Assembly: GCA_013397435.1 (NCBI GenBank)
Contig: VZRG01000190.1
Span: forward strand, 124,001-188,000
Direction of reading: 5' to 3'
From: Erythrocercus mccallii
Taxonomy: Eukaryota > Chordata > Aves > Passeriformes > Dicruridae
DNA: 64,000 nucleotides
This document shows positions 51,771 to 64,000 of the stretch, one piece after another (within the stretch, counting starts at the first letter, position 1; every line of letters begins with the position of its first letter). Position numbers and translations under genes: made by a program. The notes under the pieces are model-generated. The model was not told the origin of the DNA, did not search any database, and saw nothing but the letters and a program-made list of their open reading frames with translations.

Positions 51771-54700
51771 TTACATGAGGAAGTAGAAGATAATGAAGTA
51801 GCCATGTGTAAGGAATCTGTTACACGATACAATTAAAAATCACAAAATCTGATCTTTTCAGCTACCTAGACTGATGCAATCTGCCATTTATGTCATTGTG
51901 CTGAAAATCAGTCATCATTTTCAGCGCTTATGTTGTACCTCAGATAATTTTGCAAGGATGTCAGCTGAGAAGGAAAAGCTTTGGCTTTACCAAAACCAAA
52001 AGTATTATCAAAGGGAAGAATTGCAAGGATTTATGTTGCACAAATGTTTTGTCACAGCCAGAGAGGCTTTTTTCACTGAGGGAAGAGGCTCATGTCTTTT
52101 TGAGTTTGATGATATGGGAAATAAAATGACAAAACCCCAGAAGATGGAGCAGCAGTAGTAAAAGTATGTGGTGAGAGGTAAATGTTGGCTTCTCCCCATA
52201 ACCTTTATTGTGGCCTGCTCACACTTGCTCACACAAAAAACTTGTCTCCACTAAGTTTTCACCTCAGGCCAGGTGCCTCATGACAGTGAACCCCAAGGAG
52301 GAGCATGATGTTTTCTTCCAGTGAAGGCATAGCCTGGACTTCTGTGTTCCCTCCCTGACCTATTACCAGATACAACAGTCTGGGCAAGAAAAATGGGAGA
52401 AAAAACCAAAGTAGACAACAACCTAATCTTTCTGCTACAGACTGACTAACTTCAAGCTTATCACTTTCTGTGCCAGTAAAGCACGGTTTGTCTTTTTTTT
52501 TTCTTCTTTTTTCTAAGCAAAAGCTTCCATTTAACATCCACAGCCAGATTTATGAACAGCTATTATACCCTAAAGGTGACTGTTTCTGTCCTGTCATAGA
52601 CACAGATGATGTGATCTGGTTGCTGTTTCTGCTGAACTATGGTTTGCAGAGGCATGGGTTAAGAAATGTTAAAAAAGATATTTTTATATCTTTTGTGTCT
52701 CCCTCCATCATACACAGAAACCATGTATGCTCTGCTACTTGGAAGAAAGGCAAATGTCAGGATAAAACATTCTGGTATGAAAAAGAGAAACAGGATGATG
52801 AAAAGGTATGGGAAGGTGGGTTAAGTGTGCAGTCAACATAGAGAACTGGAACACCACCTTGATGAAAACTGAGGCACCCCTTGCTCTTCCAAACAAACAT
52901 GGAATAACCAAAGCACCACTTCCAGAAGGGAAGATGGGTAAAAGACAAGACAAGCAAAAATGTAAGAAGGTTTTACTTTAAGATTGGTTATGAAAGGAAA
53001 TCAAACTTGTAAGCCTGTCATTGTTGTGTCTCTGAACATGACAAGAAATCCATGATAGTATTTCCCGATAATGTTTAGGTCCAACCAAATTTAGCACAGA
53101 TGTGGAAGAATAAAAAAATAAGTTCTTGCCTATTTCTTCAACAGAGGTCACTCACAAATCATTCATAGAGGGACTGCATGGATATTTCCACCTTACCCAC
53201 TGGAAAATCCACATTAGTGTGCCACGCTTGAATCACAAACTCACAGGATGTCATTGAAAGTGATGCTCGTGGCACAATCTGATTTTTTCTAATACAGATC
53301 ATGAAGCAAGTTCTCCATAATGTCAGGGGCTGGCCCTCAGTGAAGATTCCAAAAAGTTGGAGTAAAGTTCCAGATAAATGGAAATGGGAAAAATGAGTGA
53401 AAGCAACAGAAAGTGAATCTCCCAAATGAGGGAAGAGAAGCATCCAAAAAATCCTCTGAACTGAGTAGAACAGGCACAGCAGGGAAAGAGTCATCATTTC
53501 ATTGCTAAGTGCTTGAGATAAAACTGCATCTGGTTTGGTATTGCAAGGAGGAGCGACTACAAACATTCACACACCCAGGTTACACACACTGTTTGAAACT
53601 CTACAGGTCTTACAAACTCTTCCCCTTCTAGAAATAAACTGCTAAGAATGAAGCCACTCCTGACCAGGGTGGACTGGACAGTCCCCACACCTCCTAATCC
53701 AAGGTGTGCTTTTGTTCAAATCTCTCTCACAGAGCAGCTTGACTAACAATGGCTACATGGGCAGTTCCTTACAGCTGAAGAGACCTCTCACCAGTTTTCC
53801 AGTCACTCATGACACTAAAGTGGTGATTTGTATGAAGTCTAGATGTTAGACTGAGAAAAAGCAAGAGGTATGTGCTGCTCAGTGTATTGTAGGTGTTGGA
53901 TGGGCAGGATCCACAGTGCCATGGAAGAGACAAAGGAAAATGAAAATGAAAGGGGCAGAGTGTTCTGATATTAAATTACTCCACTTTATGCTGCTGATGC
54001 AATCCGAGCAAACCAGCAATTTCCTCTTGGCCTCTGTTTTATGAGCAATCCTGTTCAAGCTTTGATAATAAAAGGAACACAGGTGGGTAATTAAGGAGGT
54101 GTGAAACACAAACGAGTAGCCAGCTTTCTGCTAGTGCTTTTTGCAGTGTACTCTGGAAGGTTCTCCTCATCCAAGTGCTGAGTGATTGAGTGACCTCACA
54201 GATTGACCTGGGGACTCATTTTCTTCCAAAACAGAATGAAATTCAGAAGGTTTCTGTAAAAATTTTACTCTAAAAATTGCTGACAGGTTTGCCATTCCAA
54301 AAAACTGTTTAGGAACAATACTACCTCACCTGCAATCATGCTTTTCATGGATTGCAGCAGAACACAGAGGCAGCCATAGCAGGTCAAAGCAAAAATCCAC
54401 CCAGCACAAAATGCATCTGGCAGTGGATGATCAGTGAAGAGTGGAATAGGGCACCTGTAGAGAGATCCTTCCCTCTGCATTGCCCTTCAGCCCTTGGTTT
54501 GCAGACTCACTGGAGAGGTTGTATCCTACCCAGCAACTGGCCTTCCATGGAGCTCTTCTTCACAACTGAGTGGCAATGTAACATCCATGCACTGCTAAGG
54601 ACAAGATTCAAAAACCTTCTCTCCAAAAATACAAATCACTCATTGCAAGTATTGTAAGACCTGCAGTGTAACAGCAGGGAAAGCCTTGCAGGTACAGGCT

Positions 54701-56799
54701 GAAGCTCTATGTGGTGTGAGAACACACTTTAATGGGAATAAGCCATGCAGTTAACATTTTGATTCATCTAATCACATAAATGCATCTATTTTTAACATGC
54801 ATTATGCTTTAATACATATTAATAGATAAAGTTCTATTAGTATGTTTAATTATATAACATATGCTACCTAAATATTGCTTATTTACATAGGTGACAAGAG
54901 AGTGCTAACTGCTTTTTTAGCTTTGTTGAAAAGGCTAACAATGAACAATATATTTAATCCATCTCAGACATCATTTTCTTCCATACTAATTTTTCTAATA
55001 TTCAAGTCCAACGAATTCAATTTGAAAGTATTTAGTCAGCAAAAAACAGAAACAGAAAACTTTCACTTGGAAGAAACTGGAATGAAATTAACTGAGATTT
55101 TTTTCCCTTATTCCTGTTAAACAAGTGGCAACGTGCCCATATTTGCTTTGTTTCTCAAAAATACCCAGTCTTCTAAGTCAGCCAGGAAATCTTGCAGAAG
55201 CCAAATACAAAGGATATGAGCCACTACAGTGAGTCACAAAAAGAGGTCCTTTCGGCCAGTGTTCTACCTTTATAGCAGCCAGTAGCCAGTGCTCAAACAA
55301 GCAGAAAAAGCCAACTGCTCTAACATTTTTCTTCTGCCTTTCCAGCCCTCAGAAAGCAGAACTTCGTGGTCTTTTTAAACAAAAGCTGCCTTTGGACACA
55401 TCATGTTTAACAGTCTGTGCTGAATTTCTCCAAACCCTTTTGGAAATGTTTATCCTTGAGAGCTGCGTGTACAGCCAGGTGGATGAGAGCAGCAGGTTGA
55501 TAGATCACCCTCCAACATCAGCTCCTGGGTTTTTTCTTCATCCCGTTAAACTCAAGTGAATTGCATGATGCCCATACACACCACTATTAAACATCAAGGG
55601 GAAGCCTCCCTGCTTCTGGAAAGGGCAAGTTTGTTTAGTCCTTTTCCTTGGTCTATTTTGGTCCATGTGAAAACAAATCTAACATCACTGGTGCTTGGCT
55701 TACAGCCTCCCTAACCATTCCTCATGGTTACAGACATCATGGGACACAAGAAAAGGAAAAGGAAAGAAAACCTGAGCATTTAGAAAGCTAGATCCTTAAA
55801 GCTACAATAAAATAAAACTCCATATGCAACTTCCACATGACTTATGGGGCCAAAAGGATTTATGTCTTCTTAATTTTTGCCTGTACAACTGAACTTGTAC
55901 TTTGCCCGTACAAAGAACTTCCATGTTCTTTGTGTGTTTTTACTGGGAAACATGATCCAAACTCCAATTTGTTTTTTTCCATTGTTATTTCAGATTTGAT
56001 ATTTTGGGTTTTTTCTCTGATGTTTTTTGTCTTCCTGAAGACTACTTCAGGGTTCAGCAAAGTTTCTAAACCACAAGAATAAAGCTAGATAGCAGGTACC
56101 TGGCTGCTCCTTCTGGTTGCAGTCTCATTTGCTGACATCCTTTCCCAGGAATAAATCTTGAGGCTAGCTGATCACAATCAGCCAAAAATTTGCTTTATGA
56201 TCTATCCCTCCTGTCTATGCCTTAGGAGTGATGGTTTTGAGACAGGAAGTCACAGTTGTAATTAAACCAACCAGACCACAGTGATACATCCAGAGGAAAC
56301 ACAACTGCAAAGTGCATATCCCAGTTACCAGGGATCATTATCAGGACTTCTAAAAATGTATGATTTTGTGTGCTTTGGTCTTTCTTCCTAAACCCAGTCC
56401 TTGCAAACTGGCACCTCCTCCATCTCTGGAAAGGTCCCTCTTTTAACCAAATGACTACAAGAATCCTTCCCCTGTGCACGTCCTTCTCATCACCTGAAGT
56501 GTGGAAAACTGGGCAATTACAGAGTGACCCAAATGGCTCCACAGAGAAACATAATCTGAGATTAAGTCCTTTTAGGAAGCCTGATACCAAATATCCAACT
56601 GCAGCACAGTAAAACCAAAATTCCCTACCTACTATCTCTGCTCATAAAAGTGATTTAGATTGGTTCTCCCTCTACATGAGTTCTCTGCTCTCTGTCTGAA
56701 ACAACTAACAGAATAAATAATAGATTGCAATGTTTTTCTTTCCATCCAGGTTTGTGCTTTATATGAGTGAACAGTTAAAACATACATCTTAAAATGTAA

Positions 56800-56850
56800 A
56801 ATCACAGAAACTCAGAATTCCCTAAGCTGCCGAGTGAAAAGGAACCAGCA
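56800..56850 (-). mobile_element. Possible CR1 3' end remnant, antisense
   Basis: aaatcacagaaactcagaat, then tccctaagctgccgagtgaa, then aaggaacc resembles the reversed CR1 end (aatcacagaatcacagaatt, then tgttggaaaggacc). It is short and diverged and could be chance. Confidence 0.3.
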
Positions 56851-57295
56851 AATCTGATTTGCAGGGAACAGCAACAACTCTTGTCATTCCTGCTGGAAAT
56901 GCTCAGTTCAGGATAGGGACTGCAAACTGAAATCTTCATATCCTCCGCTCCTGTATGACCATCCCATCTGACCTTATTACTTCAATGTTTTTAATTTTTC
57001 AAGGGGAAAAAAATGGAAAAGAGACCCAGATCATGGACTTTTCCTATGTTTCAGCCTGTCATGTAGGAAATCCTGCTAAGGACACAGGTTCTCTGACCTC
57101 TCTACAGATGTGAGGTATTACGCAGATCCACAGCAATGTACAGATTCACCATGTGTTTGTTCATGGCTTCTCCAGGAATTTAACAGACGAATTCATGCTA
57201 GGCTAAACCCCTAAAAACATATATATGTGGGTTGATACATCAGTTAAACCTCAGAGGGCAAACAGCAGAGGCTGTTCTCCCCTCCAGAAGCTGTT

Positions 57296-57319
57296 GCAAG
57301 AAATGCAGCAAGAAATGCA
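57296..57319 (+). repeat. Perfect 12-bp tandem duplication
   Basis: gcaagaaatgca occurs twice head to tail. Confidence 0.9.
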
Positions 57320-57705
57320 GGTTCTTTTGGACATGAGGATCTCCACACAGCTGGCACATAGTTTTGCTGCAGGGGGGAAATCCCAAAGTGAGTGACTGCC
57401 TTTTAGTGCTGAGAAGAGCACGGGAGGTAGGAAACTCAGACATAGACATAGTTGTACTCTATTTTCATTCTATTTGAAAACCAGAGGCTTCCATCACCTA
57501 GGGAAGAATATGAAAAAAATGTGGGCTCATCCCTGTTACACAAAGTCATCACCGTCATGAAAACTCCAGGGTCTTTATTCTTTGGCAAATGCCCTGGTAA
57601 ACACATTTTATCAATTGGCCACTGTAAACAAAACTGACTGTTGCTTTGGAGCAAGATAAATATGAAATGTAAGTTAGGTAGATTTCTGCTGGTTAAACCT
57701 GAGTC

Positions 57706-57912
57706 CTAGGAGAGAGGGGGAAATGCAGAAAGGAAGACCCCTGTCAGAGCAAAGATTAATATCTTGCACATGAATATGTCAGATGCTTGAGAATCTAACC
57801 TAGGAACTATCAAGTTTCCAGTCACATCATCAGTGTTGACTCTGGAGTAAAAATTAGTGACTTCTTCCATTAAATCCTGTTGATCTATTTCTCCATCAAG
57901 AAGCTGCTTCAT
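57706..57912 (-). pseudogene. Coding-like fragment of unknown origin, weak
   Basis: On the minus strand an ATG at 57912 opens 68 codons. The first 45 or so have a protein-like acidic and amphipathic composition (MKQLLDGEIDQQDLMEEV, then TNFYSRVNTDDVTGNLIV). The tail turns into a hydrophobic, random-looking stretch. ATTTAG precedes the ATG but lacks a pyrimidine tract. The only nearby donor (CCTAG followed by GTTAGA) is poor and leaves phase 2, which does not fit the exon at 224-322. It could be an eroded exon or retrocopy, or a chance frame. No family recognised. Confidence 0.15.
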
Positions 57913-57913
57913 C

Positions 57914-57952
57914 TAAATCACCAGTTTATTGTTAAATCACCAGTCTGATTGT
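57914..57952 (+). repeat. About 19-bp tandem duplication
   Basis: taaatcaccagtttattgt is followed by taaatcaccagtctgattgt. It adjoins the coding-like fragment ending at 57912. Confidence 0.85.
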
Positions 57953-59476
57953 TTAAGAGGATGTCATGGGAGCCACTGAAAAGTCTCTTAAAACACTATT
58001 TGTCCACCACACCTAGACAAGTTGTGTTTCCATCTAAAGTTTTGCTCTGTGAATTAAATCTTTAAACATAGAGTGGTCTTTGTTTACAAAATTAAAATAA
58101 TATGTATATTTATTTTACATGTTCACAGACTCTTTCAGTAGGATTGCCAAATCACTCTCCTGTTCAGTTATTCAGGCCTGAAATGCAAAGGGAATAGCAA
58201 TTGATGAAATCCACATACACTGCTTACAGCTTTCTAAATGGGATACAGGTACATGATGTTGTTGCATCAGTAGGTGTAAATAGGGTTTGGCTGTTTACCT
58301 GCACCCTCACTGGTGGCTCACTCAGGGCCTAAAGTAGAATAAGCTTTGTATTCCTAATGCCTTTCTGAGGGAAAACATATTAGCACTTCTGCCAGCTCAA
58401 GCAGGAAGATTTTTGCTTTGACCTGTGAGGTCCTGGTCCAGTCTCTGACAGCCAGTGATGATCACAGTGTATTATGAATATGAAAAATAAATGATCAGTC
58501 AATCCTAGCAGCAGGCAGAGTTCACTGTTTCTGTACTTTATCCCAGTGTGATAGTATGTGAGGCACTTCACTGTTTGGAAGTGAGTCCCTTCCAGAAAAT
58601 GTCCCTGAGCATTTGGGATGAGAAAGCAGTTCAAATGAAGTATGGTCTGAGAGACAGTCCTCCAAAACCAGCACACAGATCCCTTACATACAGTGCCCTT
58701 CTTTCTGGCAGCATTACCACAAAACTTTGCAAAAACCCAATTTTCTGGTTATCCTCTACTTTGCAAGCAACAGAACACAGTCCCATGTATAGTTTGTGTT
58801 TTGGGAGAGACACTGATATCACAGCCTTAGAAAACTGACATCACAGAAAACAGAAATAATCCTCTCTACTCTAAACCTTCTATCCCAAGATGTCTGAGCT
58901 ACATTATATTATTTTACTGTGCAAAAATGTTTAAAAGTGTTTCAGGCATTCTAGTGAGCAACTAGAAATAGATACTCCTTTCCCAAATTATCTAACATCT
59001 GTGTCCCAAATATAGCATAAAAGGCAGCCGGGTGATATAAAAAAATAAGGAAAGGAACAAAAACTGTCTTCTAGACTGCTGGAGGGGAATATGTTCAGAA
59101 GCCTTCAGATCTGAGAAAGATTCCACATCTTCCTTTCAAAGTAACTTGGGTTTTTTTGATATTTAATAATCTTACATCCTACAAGGTTTTAAGAGTCAGC
59201 CCTGATAAAATTGTGAAATAAAAACTCCCACTTGTCCCTAAAAACCTTACTTCTCAAATTCTTTCACAAAAAGTTTGCCATTTCAAACCAGAATTAACAA
59301 ACCTCTGAAACTTTCTCTTCTCTGCCTGATATTACAATGTAAAATCTGGTCTCTTGCAAGCAGACAAGGAGAACATTTCTCTAAGGGGAACTGCAGCTCT
59401 TCCAGACCTAAGAGTCAGTCCCACCAAGAGTACCAAAGCCCAACACAGAAAGAAGGAGAATGTTCAAATGCCTCAG

Positions 59477-59498
59477 TTTTTCCACTGTTTTTCCACTG
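59477..59498 (+). repeat. Perfect 11-bp tandem duplication
   Basis: tttttccactg occurs twice head to tail. Confidence 0.9.
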
Positions 59499-61117
59499 TT
59501 CAGCTTTTCTTAGATTGTTATGTGGATTTTCATTAGGCTTCCAAGTTTGGAGAACTTTTATTATTGTTATAAACTGTACTCGTTAAGTGGATTTTCTAAT
59601 CCTTTCATGCCAGACGTTTGGCCAAATTCAAGCATAGAATCAGTTTGATATCTGACACACTCATGGGAACCATATCCTGCCACTGACACAGGAATAGATC
59701 TTGTCATCAGATAGATCCATTCCTCCTCTATGCTTCTACCAGAGCTACCTGGTTTTAATAATGATGATAATTGGGGAAAACATCTGTGTTACCTCATCGT
59801 GTGACCAAAGTTTGAGAGAACAAGCCACATGCTGCAAACATCTCTTGGAATTGCAAACTACTGTTCTATTCAGCATCCAGCTGGAGGTCGATATTCCCAA
59901 ATACTTAGGAGTGTAGGTCAGAAAATGCCTGTCTTTCATCTAGAAAATCTGATTCCTAAGTAAAAAAGGCCAGGCAGGATTCATGACCATCTCTCTGTCA
60001 TGTGTGACCTTAGAATTCTGATGTCTGTGAGGCATCTTCAGCTCAATGAGGGAGCTAATTAGTACATGACAAAACCATCACAGTTGAATGCAGAAGTTAT
60101 TAATTACTCTGATTTTAGCCTATTTAATAATATTCCCAGCAAGTTGTGTAATGAATCTTCTGTGAAACTGCGGACACAAATGAGTGTCAGCTCATCCCAA
60201 CATTAACCAAGGCTTAATATTTTTTGAACTATCTCCAGAACAATGACAAGATTATTCAACTCATTTAACAGAAAGCAATGACATCAGCACCGTTCCAAGA
60301 GAATCCAGAACTGTGCAGAACAGAACCATATAGCAGCTGGCAAATTTCTAATTGAATGCTATTGAAATTCAGAAATGTTCTGTTCCCTAAATTATGATTC
60401 AGGGAAGGTCATGATTTAGCATCTGTCCTATTTCTGAACCTCTCTTGGCACTGCCTAGACTTACACTCAGGCAGCATCTCCATGGAGTTTGTTTTTCCTT
60501 CAGTCACGTGCAAAGGAACAACAGGAACTTGGGATAGCATTATTGTTATTTCTGCATTCTTCTGCAACTCAAACTTCTTCCTATCTCCAAAGCTCTTTAT
60601 AAAACAATGGATTTTCCAGTGCATTAGGACTTGCCACTAGTCCAAGGATTTTCACTGCTCCTGGCAGCCCGCTGCATTGGCAGAGTTCCCTCTGCATCCT
60701 CGACCTGCTGCTGATTGATCCCCGTAATCCAATCCATTTTCAACAAGCCACTTCAGTGCCAATAAAAATAAGGGGCTTTGCTGATTTCTGGTTTCAGCTG
60801 CAGCTGTTGGAGCCACAAATCTAAAAAGAAATATTTTAAGTCTATTTGTAAAAAAAAATCTAATGGTAAAAAAATAAAAGATCCATTGCTTTTATTCAGT
60901 TAAACTCAGGGGGAAAGTAATTACTGCTTCTTTTTATGCATTATATCTTCTTTCTTATTTTATCACTGTATACCTCTCTTGGTGTGATTATAGTGATCCT
61001 TTCAGCAAATAGGTGAGGAAATGTTATGACTTAATTCCCCCAGGGCTTTGGTAAATGTAAGAATCAACAGTTTGCATAACATGGGTGCTGCAAACATTTA
61101 ATAGACTTTTAATCTTT

Positions 61118-61190
61118 GATTTAGAAGAGACTGTTCTAATCTACCCTCTCTACAAAACATCAGCCAAATAAAAATCCCATGCCATTCAAG
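61118..61190 (-). mobile_element. Probable old CR1/L3 3' remnant, antisense
   Basis: gatttagaagagactgttct, then aatctaccctctctacaaaa, then catcagccaaataaaaatcc resembles the reversed end of old amniote CR1 copies (ttggaagggacc, then atctagtctgaccctctgta, then caacacaggccatagaa). Divergence is high. Confidence 0.45.
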
Positions 61191-63714
61191 ATTTCTTGCA
61201 CCATAATTATAATTTTTATTTGAATTGAGAGAAAAAAACTAAACAATTGCAATCCTAGCAGCCATACACCAGACTAGAGACAATTTCCAATGCTTTCAGA
61301 TACATTATTCCAGTTCAGTAATTACCTGCAAAACTGAAGTCATGTATTTTATTTTTAGACAGAATTTGACAAGTTACAGCTTCCAGTCATGGAATCTAGT
61401 AAGAGGATTTGATGGTGTGGTTGCTGTAGAGTAAAGTAGTTATTCCATGTTGTTAATAAATGAGAAAGTTTAGATAGTTTATAGATCAAATAATCTATTT
61501 TGGGAAAATAGATGTTGGCTCAGAGAAGAGCCAACACTTTTTCTCCCCTTTGTAAAGAATGTTCCCTTGATTCAGACCAATATGGTTCTTCTTCTCATAC
61601 CTTTTCCATCCTTCTATGCCTGCATTTCTGCTATTAACATTTGTGGCTTCATTGATTTGTGTAAGGTTGCTGACACAAATAAGGACTGTGATGGGATCTC
61701 CCAAAGCAGTAGTCATCCTTTGAAGACAGCATATTGCACAACCACTTCTAGCACTATAACTCATAAAAAGAAAACTATCATAGGCTGATCTTTCCTAAAA
61801 ATAGTAGTGCAGAGAAGTCTGCAATGGGTAATGGAAAATGATGGAAAAATTTGTTCAAGCTATACATTTTTCAAAATTATTTGTGAAATACTTGGGTTCA
61901 CTGCAGTAGTTAGTGGCTTTTGGGTAATGGTTTAGCTGTCCTTTTGTTTACAGCTGTTGTCTGCAATAGCTAATTTTACTAGGAAGGGCAAGGAGGCAGT
62001 AGAAATAGAAAGTATGGGCCAGAGAACTGTACTGGGAAAACTATGAGAGCCAGCAAATTTTTTTTTCATTGAGCCTGCTACATTTGGCACAGCATTGGTT
62101 TAATGAAATTTTATTGATTCCAAGGCAAGCTTCCAATGGAAATCTGCCCAGATTCCTGGGGGTCTCTGCAGAGGCTTGAGACCTTCAATGTGCTGATCCT
62201 TGGCTGTAGCCTTTCTGTTAATGGGTCTGTCCTACAGACAGGGGATCAGGAGAGCCCCAAGGAAGCTGCTCTGTAAAATGAGACATCTCTCAGCTATTGC
62301 AGACAACTGCAGCTGCCATTTGCTCAGAAAATAGATGATAATTTCCCACAGCACTTGAGGGACTAGGGAACTTCTACGGTATTAAGAATTAAAAGGAGAA
62401 TAGTTGCTGTTCCAATTTATGCAAATATTTGGGGATAGAAGGGAAAAAATGAAATCCTTACTATCTGATAAGCCCTGCCCCTCAACAACAGCATAGTTCA
62501 GAGAAATAGTAACCCAAAATATAGAAAAGTATTTGTTTGGGAAAAGGTAAAAATATGGAGAGCTGGTCACCCAAAGAGAAAAAGGACCATTTCAGGCAGT
62601 TTTCTTGCAAAGGAGGGGGATGTTTACTGATTTGCAGTGAGGAGAAATGGAGCTATCTCTACCAAATATATTAGAGCAGAAGAGAAGGATATAATATTGC
62701 TTACTCAAGTTCACAGCCAAGAAGGCCTTTTAAACCATTTGGAAGCTTTCAAAAGAACACCTGTATCAGTAAAATAGTTGGTTTACAGTCTTGAATTACA
62801 CTCATTAGATGCCACCTGTATCCATTCATGAACAGAAATTCATAGTAGAGATCTCAGGTTGCCCAGAGAAATTAATCGCCACCAGCCACGTGCTCTCAAA
62901 GCCAGAAATTGCTAAGCAAGTTCTGTTGTTTTTAAAAACCAAAAACTCTCAAGGGCCCAGCCTGAGGGGCTGGGGCGTTGTTTTCTATTTGCATCTTTGG
63001 GATCCACCCAAGGCTTAGTTCTCTCTGACCATAAAATGAATGTTTATTGGGTGGGGGAAGGAACTCATCAGGTCATTCTGACCTCAACTACACAAGATTT
63101 CCTGTCTTATAATATATCAAGAATTAATTTCTGTAACCCTCTTCAGAAGCAAGATTAGTGTAGTCAGAATGGGAAGTGCATAACTAGAAAAATGGAAATA
63201 ACCTTCAATTTAATTGAATATCTTATCTTTTAAAGAGTTTTAGGATAGGGGACAAGCCAGGGACATGTCTGTTGAACAAACATGGCAGCATTATGGTTAT
63301 GCAATATACTTTTACTGTAGCACTTCCACTAATTTTCATTTCTCTAATGATATCTTCTGCATGTTGAGCTCCGAGGGACTTCTTTCTGCAGGACTCATTA
63401 AGTTTAAAATAAAAACATGAGTTCAATTTCTTGGAGGATTGCTGTTCTCCTAAATTGAATTTTTCTCCTTGTGAAGAGTTTAATCCAACAGTTAAGGGAG
63501 AATGTGCTACTGTGGAGAAAGTCACCATAGAAAGTCCTCATCATTCAACATGTAATTCTCAGAGAGAGGTGCCCAGTTAGGTTGGAGATGCCCATTAATC
63601 ATATCAGTCTATACCAAAACCTAACAGGTTTCCTTTAGAGACTGTCCTCATAGATGTGGTAGATGAGAATGATTAATAAAGGCAGGTGGTTTAGGCATAG
63701 ACTCAAGCACTGTT

Positions 63715-63758
63715 AGAGCACCACAGTCTTCAAGAGAGCACCACAGTCTTCAAGAGAG
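63715..63758 (+). repeat. Perfect 20-bp tandem duplication, 2.2 copies
   Basis: agagcaccacagtcttcaag is repeated exactly at 63715 and 63735, with agag starting a third copy. Perfect identity points to a recent event, or to an assembly or allelic artefact. Confidence 0.95.
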
Positions 63759-63888
63759 TTACTTTAACCCTTGAGATGGAGAAAGACAGTTTCTTTTTCT
63801 TTCCAATGAAAATTACTTTAGAAAACAATTCCATCACTCTTTCGCTATTACAAAACATGGAAGTTTGTGCTCATTATTTGGTTAAGAT

Positions 63889-63912
63889 ATAGGAAGAGCT
63901 ATAGGAAGAGCT
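63889..63912 (+). repeat. Perfect 12-bp tandem duplication
   Basis: ataggaagagct occurs twice head to tail, about 130 bases after the 20-bp duplication. Confidence 0.95.
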
Positions 63913-64000
63913 CACAAACACTGGTGTAGAAGTTGTTATAAAGCAGACAACGTTACTGCAGTTCTGGGCCCTACAGTAATATTTTTTCAAAGAGGGGACT

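Larger units (their letters stand above)
51771..64000. other. Noncoding stretch
   Basis: Contains two probable CR1 remnants (about 56800 and 61120), a weak coding-like fragment (57706-57912 minus) and several perfect short tandem duplications. An AT-rich low-repeat patch at 60655-60800 has TAATCC-like words. No RNA gene or promoter was recognised. Confidence 0.5.

Noticed and set aside
1..64000. CRISPR array, tRNA, rRNA, operon or intact retrovirus
   Set aside because: No regularly spaced repeats, no cloverleaf or rRNA core sequences, no long gag/pol-like frames or paired LTRs were seen on either strand.

Overview
The window looks like nuclear DNA of a bird, possibly a songbird. The sequence is AT-leaning and gene-poor, with one assembly gap. 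It carries fragments of CR1 LINEs whose 3' ends have the typical avian wording (ttggacttgatgatcttgg, then cttccaacc and an attctgtg-type tail). It also has much older L3-like CR1 and MIR-like remnants, simple repeats and short tandem duplications. There are no operons, no bacterial-style gene spacing, and no rRNA, tRNA or CRISPR. The species call is inference from repeat style only.

Layout: The only convincing coding piece is a 99-nt internal exon on the minus strand at 224-322. It has a pyrimidine-rich acceptor, a consensus GTGAGT donor and matched 1-1 phases. I do not recognise the protein. On the minus strand its upstream exons should lie to the right, yet the next 63 kb holds nothing of equal quality. 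The window is therefore best read as a very long intron, or as the 5' flank plus a gene desert. Weaker coding-like pieces lie at 7233-7475 (minus), 57706-57912 (minus) and 46697-46903 (plus). The reading phases of the two minus-strand pieces do not join simply to the first exon.

Repeats: A 64-bp GGAGA array runs directly into a 190-base N gap (6422-6611). CR1-family pieces are at 11961-12335, 38251-38328 and 51711-51770, with probable remnants near 56800 and 61120. A good MIR is at 48545-48635, with weaker MIR-like pieces near 33450 and 43320. A diverged 94-bp tandem duplication is at 29487-29674. About nine short 9-34 bp duplications, three stem-loops and two perfect palindromes are scattered through the window.

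There is no sign of a novel multi-gene system. The leads most worth checking are the identity of the orphan exon, a few dense transcription-factor-motif stretches that may be developmental enhancers, and the unresolved GGAGA array.
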